A DNA stretch of 64,000 nt from Kiritimatiellia bacterium (GTDB lineage Bacteria > Verrucomicrobiota > Kiritimatiellia > PWTM01): assembly GCA_026417735.1 (NCBI GenBank), contig JAOACR010000019.1, positions 1 through 64,000 on the forward strand, read 5' to 3'. Within the stretch, counting starts at the first letter, position 1; each line of letters begins with the position of its first letter. Below the pieces are notes generated by a model. That model did not search any database. It worked only from the letters and a program-made list of their open reading frames with translations, and was not told where the DNA came from. The position numbers were made by a program, and so were the translations under genes. Shown piece after piece: positions 32,382-42,474 of the stretch.

Positions 32382-33941
32382 TCAGCGCCGTTGGATCCGG
32401 ATGCGCCGGACTTCTTCTGCACGGAGTTCAAGCTCTATGCCGGCGGCCAGTTCTCGGCCGGTCAGTGTCCGGTCGTCCAGCGCGTAGGTGGCGTCGGGTT
32501 CAACGGTGAACCATTCGGGGAACTGGTTGATGCGCGGGTAGTCGAGCGGCAGGCGCATCAGCTCGCGATGCCGGGGTGTGTCGAAGAGCAGCCGCCCGCG
32601 CCACGCCTGACGGGCGGCAAGATGCAACAGTAGACGCTGTCCGTCGCGGGCGGCGCCCAGCTGCAAGTCCTCACGCCAGGGGATCAGCCGGGCGCCCTGG
32701 GTTTTCCAGAGTGCGAACATCAGCGAGGTGCGCGTGAAGTTCCCATCTCCGTGCCAGCCCTCGACGACGCCATCCGGTTTTTGGAGTGCCCACATCGCAC
32801 GGATTTCGCGCTCGACGTACTCGGCGGCGGCCGCCACGGGTTCGTGCCGCAAAAGTGTGAGCGCGCCCTCGATCGAATCGGCGAGGCTGTCCATGTCGCG
32901 GAAGTACCCTGCCAGACGGGGAAGATTCTGCAGCGCGCGTCGGACCTCGTCGCGCCAGTCAGGGATGTTCTCGAGCAGCTGAAAGGTGTAGATGCCGTCG
33001 TAGTTGTAGCCCCAGTTATCGGTGAGCCGCCCGCTTGGGGGGCCGTCGGGAAGGGTGATCCAGGTCCAGAAGAAGCCGTTCGTGTCGCGGCCCCGCCGGA
33101 GGATCGTCTCGTACAGTTCGCGGAGAGGCGAGCGGTAGGCGTCCCGGCGGTCGGGGCGGGCGTGTGCGACGGCGACGTAGAGTTCCGAAAGCCCGTTGAC
33201 GATTTCGCAGCCGTGGTCGCTCAGCACGAGTCGGCCGGGCGTGCGCGCCGGGTGGCGATCGCCGAGGAGAAGGTGATCGCCGATGCGGATCGCCCACTCG
33301 AGGTGGCGCGGGTCGCCGGTGAACCGGTGGAGCCGTGCGCCAGCCTGCAGCAGATCGCCGAGCACCTCGAGATTCGCGGTCGGCAGCGGACCCTGGGGGC
33401 GCAGCGGCGTGTCGAGCGTCCAGATGTCCTGGATGATCCCGATCATCCGCTCCGACCACGGGGAGGGGCCGAGCCATTCGGTGATCGCCAGCAAGCCGTC
33501 TTTCACGTATTCGGCTCCGTCGAAGACGAGGCTGTCCCACTCCGGCCGGGCACGCCGCCAGCTGCCCGTGGCGAGGAGCCAGTCATCCGGCAGGCGGCCG
33601 ACGCGTGAGGTGAGCCGCTCTTCGGTGCGTAACAACTCGAGGAGACGATGCCGGAGTGGCTCGTCGCCGAGCATGGCCGCAGTGAGCACCATGAACGGGT
33701 AGTTATCTGCGGCGGCATCGCGGCCGTTCCAGTAGGGCGAATCGCGGAGGTTGCGCGGGAACAGGCCGGTGGTTGGATCCGCGTGAGCGAGCCACCCCCG
33801 CACCTGTCGGTATGCGCGGGACCAGGCCTCCGCGGCGGCTTGCGCATTGCTAGCGGCGGCCGTGAAGAGGATTTCGTCCCGGGGGGCGGCGGCGCCGCAC
33901 GCCGTGCTCAGCAGCCAGGCACCGAGAAGGGGGCGGCCCAT
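32382..33941 (-). CDS. Secreted protein, possible alpha/alpha-barrel carbohydrate enzyme
   Basis: 519-residue exported protein; signal MGRPLLGAWLLSTACGAAA. The mature part is mostly helical with repeating aromatic/acidic motifs (DNYPFMVLTAAMLGD, SDHGCEIVNGLSELYVAVA, TDNWGYNYDGIYTFQLL), as in (alpha/alpha)6-barrel polysaccharide lyases, epimerases and glycosidases. The C-terminus forms a short beta domain. I cannot name a family. It follows fucP on the same strand after 237 nt, so it may act on the glycan whose sugars FucP imports. Its stop faces the tRNA 22 nt away. Confidence 0.6.
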   Translation of the reverse strand: MGRPLLGAWLLSTACGAAAPRDEILFTAAASNAQAAAEAWSRAYRQVRGWLAHADPTTGLFPRNLRDSPYWNGRDAAADNYPFMVLTAAMLGDEPLRHRLLELLRTEERLTSRVGRLPDDWLLATGSWRRARPEWDSLVFDGAEYVKDGLLAITEWLGPSPWSERMIGIIQDIWTLDTPLRPQGPLPTANLEVLGDLLQAGARLHRFTGDPRHLEWAIRIGDHLLLGDRHPARTPGRLVLSDHGCEIVNGLSELYVAVAHARPDRRDAYRSPLRELYETILRRGRDTNGFFWTWITLPDGPPSGRLTDNWGYNYDGIYTFQLLENIPDWRDEVRRALQNLPRLAGYFRDMDSLADSIEGALTLLRHEPVAAAAEYVEREIRAMWALQKPDGVVEGWHGDGNFTRTSLMFALWKTQGARLIPWREDLQLGAARDGQRLLLHLAARQAWRGRLLFDTPRHRELMRLPLDYPRINQFPEWFTVEPDATYALDDRTLTGRELAAGIELELRAEEVRRIRIQRR

Positions 33942-34178
33942 CACCCACGGCGCTGAAGCACGGCCAGGGCGACGGCGAACGCCAGCCGGCCACCCGTTTC
34001 CGGCTCCGTAATCGCTGCTGCCATCGTCCTTGCGCCGTTCCGACGGGCTTGAGGTCGAAGCGGCCGGCAGCGGCAAGAGGCGCCTCACCATGTCGTGGAA
34101 CCTGGCGCGCCCGCAACGCAAGATCAAACCTGCCGGCTCGGGTCAGTTGTTGGTGCGGGCGGAGAAGCCTCGCCGGGT
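33942..34178. other. Intergenic region between fucP and the secreted-protein gene
   Basis: 237 nt without a recognisable gene, terminator or promoter. The frame of the downstream gene stays open into it, but that extension would place residues before a clean signal peptide. Confidence 0.4.
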
Positions 34179-35501
34179 TCAGCCGTAGTGGTGGCCGTGG
34201 ATCTTGGAGGTACGGAAGCCATAGATCGCGATGACGATGAAGCAGATCAGCGGCAGCACGAACGAGGTGCGGGTGCTTGAGAGGACCGTGAACCCGAGGT
34301 TCAGCGGGCTCTGGTCCATGATCCAGCCCTGCAGGGGCGGCATGATCGCCCCGCCGCCGATCGCCATGATCAGGCCGGCCGCGCCGAGCTTTGCGTCGTC
34401 CCCGAGGCCCTTCAGCGCGATGCCATAGATCGTCGGGAACATCAGCGACATGCACGCGGACACTGCGACCAGACAGTACAGCCCCGCCATGCCCTTGAGG
34501 AAGATCGTACCCAGAACCAGCGCCCCACCGCCCATCGCCAGCGAGAGCAGCAACCCGCCGGGGCTGAAGAACTTCAGCAGATAGGTGCAGACGAAGCGGA
34601 AGGACACGAACATCGTCATTGCGATCATGTTGTACCACTGGCCAGTTTCTTTCTTCAGCCCCAGCTCGTTTTCCGCGTACTGGATGATGAAGGTCCAGCA
34701 CATGATCTGCACGCCGACGTAGAAGGCCTGGGCGATGACACCCTCGATGTACCGGCCGTTGCGCACCAGCCGCTTCAGTGTGCCGAGAAAATCAATCTGC
34801 TTGTGGTCCTCGCCGGCGACTCGCGGCAGCCGGGAGACGACGAACAGAATCAGCACCAGCAGCACCACCACGCCCAGCCCCAGATAGGGGCCAATGATCA
34901 CGTCCAGGTCGTGCTGGGCGATTTCGTGGAACTTTTCCGGGGCCGCGGCCAGAAGCTGCCGGCGTTCGGCCTCGGTGGCGGGGTTCAGCCGGCGCAGGAT
35001 CATGTTCTTGGCGACGAGCATACCGCTCAGCGAGCCGAGCGGATTGAACGCCTGTGCAAAGTTCAGCCGCCGGGTCGCGTTTTCCTCCGCGCCCATCGCC
35101 AGCACGTAGGGGTTCGCGCTGGTTTCCAGGAACGAGAGGCCACAGGTCATGACGAAGTACGCCAGCAGAAACGCCCAGAACGCCATCAGCCAACCGGCCG
35201 GCGCAAAGAGGAAGCACCCCGCGGAGTAGAGTGCCAGGCCCATCAAAATACCTGCCTTGTACGAGAACCGTTTAATGAACAGCGCCGCCGGAATCGCCAT
35301 CACGCAGTAGCCGCCATAGAACGCAAACTGCACCAGCGAGCTTTGAAAGTTGCTGATGAGAAGAATGTTTTTGAACGCCGCGACCATCGGGTTGGTGATG
35401 TCGTTCGCGAACCCCCACAGTGCGAACAGCGAAGTGACCAAAATGAAGGGCAGCAGGATCTCCCGCGCGACGACCGGCGGATGTCGGGGTGCCTCGTTCA
35501 T
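34179..35501 (-). CDS. fucP: L-fucose:H+ symporter-type permease
   Basis: 440-residue MFS transporter with 12 membrane segments, close in size to E. coli FucP (438). Characteristic stretches are LFALWGFANDITNPMVAAFKNILLISNFQSSLVQFAFYGGYCVMAIPAAL (first helices with the substrate Asp in 'FAND'), FLETSANPYVLAMG and MSLMFPTIYGIALKGLG. FucP-type permeases import L-fucose or related 6-deoxysugars, glucose or galactose. The ATG follows a GGAG. No fucose kinase or aldolase is in the window; the isomerase-like protein at 27370-28848 is exported and so not an obvious partner. Confidence 0.9.
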   Translation of the reverse strand: MNEAPRHPPVVAREILLPFILVTSLFALWGFANDITNPMVAAFKNILLISNFQSSLVQFAFYGGYCVMAIPAALFIKRFSYKAGILMGLALYSAGCFLFAPAGWLMAFWAFLLAYFVMTCGLSFLETSANPYVLAMGAEENATRRLNFAQAFNPLGSLSGMLVAKNMILRRLNPATEAERRQLLAAAPEKFHEIAQHDLDVIIGPYLGLGVVVLLVLILFVVSRLPRVAGEDHKQIDFLGTLKRLVRNGRYIEGVIAQAFYVGVQIMCWTFIIQYAENELGLKKETGQWYNMIAMTMFVSFRFVCTYLLKFFSPGGLLLSLAMGGGALVLGTIFLKGMAGLYCLVAVSACMSLMFPTIYGIALKGLGDDAKLGAAGLIMAIGGGAIMPPLQGWIMDQSPLNLGFTVLSSTRTSFVLPLICFIVIAIYGFRTSKIHGHHYG

Positions 35502-35581
35502 GCCTGCGTTCTCCGTTGCCGGGCTGCCTCGGCGCGCCGGCAGTGTGCGGGATGATGGGCGCAGCGCCGTGTGCCGGTCAA

Positions 35582-35605
35582 GCCGGCCGCCGCACGGCGG
35601 CCGGC
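35582..35605. repeat. 10-bp perfect palindrome between divergent genes
   Basis: GCCGGCCGCC, loop GCAC, GGCGGCCGGC, lying between the divergent fucP and aceE starts. Its left part repeats the 13-nt string found at 18371. It could be a terminator protecting aceE, an operator, or a small repeat. Confidence 0.4.
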
Positions 35606-35607
35606 GC

Positions 35608-35635
35608 TTGCGGTGCGGCCGTGCGGGTGTAGAGT
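35608..35635 (+). promoter_or_regulatory. Candidate promoter of aceE
   Basis: TTGCGG and TAGAGT with a 16-nt spacer; predicted start near 35643 leaves a leader of about 45 nt. The -10 matches that of the heptad-repeat gene further right. GGGAG lies about 6 nt before the ATG. Confidence 0.4.
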
Positions 35636-35687
35636 GTCGCTTTGATCGCGGCCCTCCCGCGGCCGCGCACCCGCGCGGGAGCTTCGG

Positions 35688-38354
<2,667 letters not shown>

Positions 38355-38390
38355 GACGAGCAGGCGGCACATGAACGAGCAGGAGCCGAC

Positions 38391-39974
38391 ATGAGCGAGG
38401 TGTTTGCGATTCCTCCGCTCGGTGAAAATGTCGAGAGCGGGGACCTGGTGAAAGTTCTCGTGAACCCGGGCGACGCGGTTAGCGCGGGGCAGCCGCTGCT
38501 CGAAATCGAGACCGGCAAGGCGACCGTCGAAGTGCCCGCGCCGCGCGCGGGGCGGATTGGGCGGCTGCTGGTCAGCCCGGGCACGAAGGTGACCGTCGGC
38601 CAGCCGGTCTTCGAATGGGCAGGCGAGGGCGGGGACGCGGTGCAGTCACCCGTGGTGCCCACGGAGCCGCGCGAGGCTCCGTCCCGAGCGGAAGGGGTGG
38701 CCGAGACCACGTTCCCCTTGCCAGCGCTGGGGGAGAACGTTGAGCGTGGAACGATCGTGAAACTGCTGGCGGAGGCGGGCGCGGAGGTGCGCGAGGGACA
38801 GCCGCTGCTGGAAATCGAGACCGGCAAGGCGACGGTCGAGGTACCCTCGCCGCGCGCAGGTCGGATCGCCGAGTGGCTGGTACGGGCGGGTGAAACCGTG
38901 GTGGTGGGTGGGGCGGTGCTGCGGTGGGCCACCGGCGATGGGGCGCCCACCGTCCGCCCGGCGCCGAGCGCGGCGCCTCCCCCCGCTCCCGCGCCCCCGG
39001 CGCGGGCGGCCGTGGCCGCACCCGAGCCCGCGGTGGAGCCGCCGCCTGCGGCCGCTCGTGCGGGAGTGCCGGTGCCGGCGGCTCCCTCAGTGCGCCGTTT
39101 TGCGCGCGAAATCGGCGTGGATATCTCCGCGGTGAAGGGAAGCGGCGCGGGCGGCCGGATCACGATCGAGGACGTGAAACGGCATGCGCGCCAGATCAAC
39201 ACCGGCCGCGCGGTTCGTACGCACTGTGCGCTCGAAGCCGAACCTCTGCCGGACTTTACGCGATGGGGACCGGTCGAGCGGGAGAGCATGTCCACCATCC
39301 GCACGATCACCGCGGAACACCTGAGCCGGGCATGGGCAACGATCCCCCACGTCACGCAGCACGACAAGGCGGACATCACCGAGCTGGAGGCGCTGCGCAA
39401 GCGGTTTGCGCCGCGGGCGGAAGCGGCGGGCGGCCGGCTGACGCTCACCGCGATCCTGCTGAAAATTGTTGCGGCCGCACTGAAAGTGCACCCGAAGTTC
39501 AATGCGAGCGTGGACATGCCCGGCCGCGCCATCATTTACAAGAAATACGTCCACATCGGCGTCGCGGTGGATACTCCCCGCGGACTCTTGGTGCCGGTGG
39601 TCCGCGATGTGGACCGGAAAAACATCATACAGATCTCGATCGAACTGACCTCGTTGGCCCAGCGCGCACGCGAGGGTAAGCTTTCGCCGGACGAGCTGCA
39701 GGGTGGCACGTTCACGGTGACCAACCTGGGCGCGATCGGCGGTTCCTTCTTCACGCCGATCATCAATGCGCCCGAAGTCGCAATTCTCGGCGTCGGCCGG
39801 TCGGCGATGGAAAACGTGTGGAGCGGTCCGGAGAGCGTGTGCCGACCGCGCATGATGTTGCCGTTGTCGCTCTCCTACGACCATCGGTTGATCGACGGTG
39901 CCGACGGTGCGCGGTTTATGCGTTGGATCGTCGAGGCGATCGAGGAGCCCATGCTGATCTCTCTGGAGGGCTAG
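38391..39974 (+). CDS. aceF: Pyruvate dehydrogenase E2 (dihydrolipoamide acetyltransferase)
   Basis: 527-residue E2 core protein. Two lipoyl domains (about 3-77 and 106-180) each hold the modified Lys in EIETGKATVEVP (K43, K146); an Ala/Pro-rich linker follows, then a peripheral-subunit-binding domain (SVRRFAREIGVDISAVKGSGAGGRI) and the acyltransferase domain with SYDHRLIDGADGARF. The two lipoyl-coding stretches are nearly identical, so this is a recent or conserved duplication. SD AGGAG lies 6 nt upstream. The E3 gene is not in the window. Confidence 0.95.
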   Translation: MSEVFAIPPLGENVESGDLVKVLVNPGDAVSAGQPLLEIETGKATVEVPAPRAGRIGRLLVSPGTKVTVGQPVFEWAGEGGDAVQSPVVPTEPREAPSRAEGVAETTFPLPALGENVERGTIVKLLAEAGAEVREGQPLLEIETGKATVEVPSPRAGRIAEWLVRAGETVVVGGAVLRWATGDGAPTVRPAPSAAPPPAPAPPARAAVAAPEPAVEPPPAAARAGVPVPAAPSVRRFAREIGVDISAVKGSGAGGRITIEDVKRHARQINTGRAVRTHCALEAEPLPDFTRWGPVERESMSTIRTITAEHLSRAWATIPHVTQHDKADITELEALRKRFAPRAEAAGGRLTLTAILLKIVAAALKVHPKFNASVDMPGRAIIYKKYVHIGVAVDTPRGLLVPVVRDVDRKNIIQISIELTSLAQRAREGKLSPDELQGGTFTVTNLGAIGGSFFTPIINAPEVAILGVGRSAMENVWSGPESVCRPRMMLPLSLSYDHRLIDGADGARFMRWIVEAIEEPMLISLEG

Positions 39975-40001
39975 CGTCTCACCAGGAGCGGTAGCGCCTA
40001 C

Positions 40002-40030
40002 TTGAGCGGCCGCTCTCGCTCCGGTAGAGT
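40002..40030 (+). promoter_or_regulatory. Promoter of the heptad-repeat gene
   Basis: TTGAGC and TAGAGT spaced by 17 nt; predicted start near 40037, two bases before the ATG, so the message is essentially leaderless. Confidence 0.5.
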
Positions 40031-40038
40031 GGGCAAGG

Positions 40039-40434
40039 ATGAAAGAGGAACTGGTCGACGCCATCAAGGCCGCGCTGCTGCCGGAGCTCACCCACATGCG
40101 CGAGGCGATTGTACACCTCACCGCAGAGGTGACGGTGATTCGGGGGCGTTTGGACCAGTTCGAGCGCCGATTTGAACTGATTGATCAGCGCTTTGACGAC
40201 ATGAATCGCCGGTTCGAAGACATTGACCGACGATTCGAGGAAATCGACAAGCGCTTTGAAGAGGTGAACAAGCGCTTCGAAGAGGTGAACAAGCGCTTCG
40301 AAGAGGTCAACAAGCGTTTTGAAGAGGTGAGCGGCTGGATTCGTGATGTGCGCGATGAAGTTCGAGAGGTTCGCACCTACTTGTTCTCGAGCGCGATGCA
40401 GGGCCGGCCGCTGGTCGTCAAAGAGCCCTCATAA
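40039..40434 (+). CDS. Small heptad-repeat coiled-coil protein
   Basis: 131-residue soluble protein. Residues 44-99 form eight consecutive seven-residue units (RFELIDQ, RFDDMNR, RFEDIDR, RFEEIDK, then RFEEVNK three times and RFEEVSG), an ideal coiled coil with hydrophobic positions every 3-4 residues. The last 30 residues (WIRDVRDEVREVRTYLFSS) continue the helix. No membrane segment. Similar small repeat proteins are common in bacteria and oligomerise; function unknown. Start ATG directly follows a good promoter; the GT4 gene follows after 50 nt. Confidence 0.75.
   Translation: MKEELVDAIKAALLPELTHMREAIVHLTAEVTVIRGRLDQFERRFELIDQRFDDMNRRFEDIDRRFEEIDKRFEEVNKRFEEVNKRFEEVNKRFEEVSGWIRDVRDEVREVRTYLFSSAMQGRPLVVKEPS
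40168..40335 (+). repeat. Tandem 21-nt coding repeat
   Basis: Eight in-frame 21-nt units encoding the heptads of the coiled-coil protein. The units coding RFEEVNK at 40258-40320 are nearly identical at DNA level (gaagaggtgaacaagcgctt), which predicts copy-number change by slippage; the earlier units are degenerate. Confidence 0.85.
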
Positions 40435-40484
40435 CTTCCCAGCTACCCACGCCTCGGCGGTTACCAAAGGGACGAAGCGAAGAA

Positions 40485-41687
40485 GTGGTCATCGCAGAGG
40501 GAGGTCCGGCACCCCCGGCAGATCCGCTGAGGATTCTTTTCCTGAGCTGGAACTATCCGCCGGCGCGGGGTGGCATCGAAGAGATGGTCAGCCACCTCCA
40601 CCGGGGTTTGCTCGCCCGGGGCCACCACGTGCATCTGGTCACTGGCTGTTCGATGGAAGCTCCGTGCGAGCCCCATGTGGAGCGGGCGCATCGACCTGGG
40701 CTGGCGTGGTTCGAACTGGCGGCGGTTCGCCACGGTGTCCAGTGGGCACGGCGCCATCATGCCGAGGTGATTCTCTGCGGCAGCGTTGCGGCCGCGCCAG
40801 CGGCTTGGGCGGTCGCCCGCCTTCTTGGCGCACCGTATGTGGTGCCGGCGTATGGGAGCGAGCTGGCGCTGAAGGGATGGTGGCGGCGTGAGGCGGTGGG
40901 ATGGTGGTTCCGGCGCGCGGCGCGCGTGCTGCCGATCAGCCGCGCATCGGCGCAACGGTTGCGCCGGCATCGGGTCCTCGAGGCCAACTGTACGGTCATC
41001 CCGCCCGGCGTCGATGTGGAGCGCTTTGAGCGGCTCGCGGCGGCCCTCCCGCCCGACGAACGGTGGCCGGGTCGCGACATACTGCTGAGCGTAGGCCGGC
41101 TCGTCCGCCGAAAGGGTGTTCTGGAATTGGTGGAGCAGGTGATGCCCACGCTCATCCGCTGGCGACCGAGCGTCCTGTTGGTGGTTGCGGGGGACGATGC
41201 CCGGCAGTCGCTGGTGCATGCCGGGGAGGGCATGCGCGCGAGGATTGAGTCGGCAGTGCGCCGACTGGGGTTGACCGACCACGTGGTGCTGCTGGGGGCG
41301 GTATCGGACGAAGAGCTGGTGGCACTGTACCGCCGGGCGGACCTGTTTGTGTTGCCGGCGCTGGATCTGCCGTACGACGTGGAAGGGTTTGGCATTGTGT
41401 TCCTCGAGGCGGCACTGGCGTCGGTCCCCGCCGTCGCGACGCGCGTGGGCGGTATTCCCGATGCGGTCGAGGATGGTCGCACGGGCCTGCTGGTGGAGCC
41501 GGGCGACTGGCCGGGGTTCGCGATGCGGGTTCTTGAACTACTCGCGGATCGGGTGCGACGAGCGGAGCTGGGCCGTGCGGCGGCGACACGGGCTCGGCAG
41601 CAGTTCGCGTGGCCGGCGATCGTCGCCCGATATGAACGGGTTCTCGCCGAGGTGGCCGGCCGCGGGGCGTCGTTCGGCGCGCGCTGA
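40485..41687 (+). CDS. Glycosyltransferase family 4
   Basis: 400-residue GT-B glycosyltransferase. The acceptor domain begins with ILFLSWNYPPARGGIEEMVSHLHRGL, and the donor domain has LLSVGRLVRRKGVLELVEQ and the EGFGIVFLEAALASVPAVATRVGGIPDAV motif, whose two Glu bind the nucleotide-sugar phosphate. Likely transfers a sugar in polysaccharide or lipid-linked glycan synthesis. Start is a GTG without strong SD. Upstream neighbour is unrelated. Confidence 0.88.
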   Translation: MVIAEGGPAPPADPLRILFLSWNYPPARGGIEEMVSHLHRGLLARGHHVHLVTGCSMEAPCEPHVERAHRPGLAWFELAAVRHGVQWARRHHAEVILCGSVAAAPAAWAVARLLGAPYVVPAYGSELALKGWWRREAVGWWFRRAARVLPISRASAQRLRRHRVLEANCTVIPPGVDVERFERLAAALPPDERWPGRDILLSVGRLVRRKGVLELVEQVMPTLIRWRPSVLLVVAGDDARQSLVHAGEGMRARIESAVRRLGLTDHVVLLGAVSDEELVALYRRADLFVLPALDLPYDVEGFGIVFLEAALASVPAVATRVGGIPDAVEDGRTGLLVEPGDWPGFAMRVLELLADRVRRAELGRAAATRARQQFAWPAIVARYERVLAEVAGRGASFGAR

Positions 41688-41793
41688 CCGCACCACCGGC
41701 TTCGCGTCCTGCGCCAGCATGGCGCGCGCTGGCGCGCGAGGACTGCGAACGTTAGGATTGGGAACGGATACGGACCACAAGGAGGCGCAGAAT

Positions 41794-42474
41794 GTGAGCG
41801 GCCTTGTGCGATGGATGCCCGCCATCCTCGGATTGACGGCGGTTGCCACGTTCGCGCGCACGAACCTGGTATTCAACGGCAGTTTTGACGCGCCGGGCGA
41901 GCCGCTGAAAGGATGGCGCACTCACTATGATCTGCCCGGAGAAAGCTGGTATGCCGAAAACCGCCAGCTGGTGTCGGTGATCTCGGAGGATGCGGGGCGG
42001 CGAAATGTGCTCCGGCTCCACGTCAAAACACGCGACCTCGCGATCAATCAAGGGGTGCGGGCGGACAGCGAGCCGATCCCCTTCGACCCGGCCGTGCGCT
42101 ACCGGTTCTCCGCTGCAGCACGTTCCACCGGCCCGGACTGCCGGATCCTTCTGGAAGGTTATCGGTGGAAGCCCGGTATCCGGCCGCATGAACGTCCCGA
42201 CTTTTCAGAACTGCGCAAGTGCTACAAGTTCGTGCAGCTCTACTTCGGGCCGCAAAAGGCGGGGGACATGGGCGGCGTCGGTCGGGCATGGTCCACGGCG
42301 AGCATGGAAATCCCGGGCGAATTGAGGTCGGATCTGCAGGGCGACATCTACAACACGATTCGGTTTGTCATCGTGCACGTGGTCGCGATCGGCGGACGGG
42401 AGGGCGATCTTTTCGTCGATGACGTCGTTCTGGAACCTCTGGGTCCAGTGCGGGGCGGAGGAGCGCGACGGTGA
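41794..42474 (+). CDS. Secreted carbohydrate-binding-like protein
   Basis: 226-residue exported protein. The start is a GTG with an ideal SD (AAGGAGG at 41779-41785), giving a signal peptide (LVRWMPAILGLTAVATF). The mature protein begins TNLVFNGSFDAPGEPLKGW, as in CBM4/9/22-type jelly-roll modules ('lvpNGdFE.g...W'), and ends with a strand reading GDLFVDDVVLEPLG typical of them. No catalytic domain. A -10 (TAGGAT, 41753-41758) is upstream. The stop overlaps the DUF4175 gene, so it opens the operon. Confidence 0.75.
   Translation: MSGLVRWMPAILGLTAVATFARTNLVFNGSFDAPGEPLKGWRTHYDLPGESWYAENRQLVSVISEDAGRRNVLRLHVKTRDLAINQGVRADSEPIPFDPAVRYRFSAAARSTGPDCRILLEGYRWKPGIRPHERPDFSELRKCYKFVQLYFGPQKAGDMGGVGRAWSTASMEIPGELRSDLQGDIYNTIRFVIVHVVAIGGREGDLFVDDVVLEPLGPVRGGGARR

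Noticed and set aside
38371-38394. Seven-codon frame (MNEQEPT) overlapping the aceF ATG
   Set aside because: Too short to support; it contains the aceF SD (AGGAG) and is probably just leader sequence.
40168-40335. Possible CRISPR-like repeat array
   Set aside because: The 21-nt units are contiguous without spacers and in frame in a gene; they encode coiled-coil heptads.
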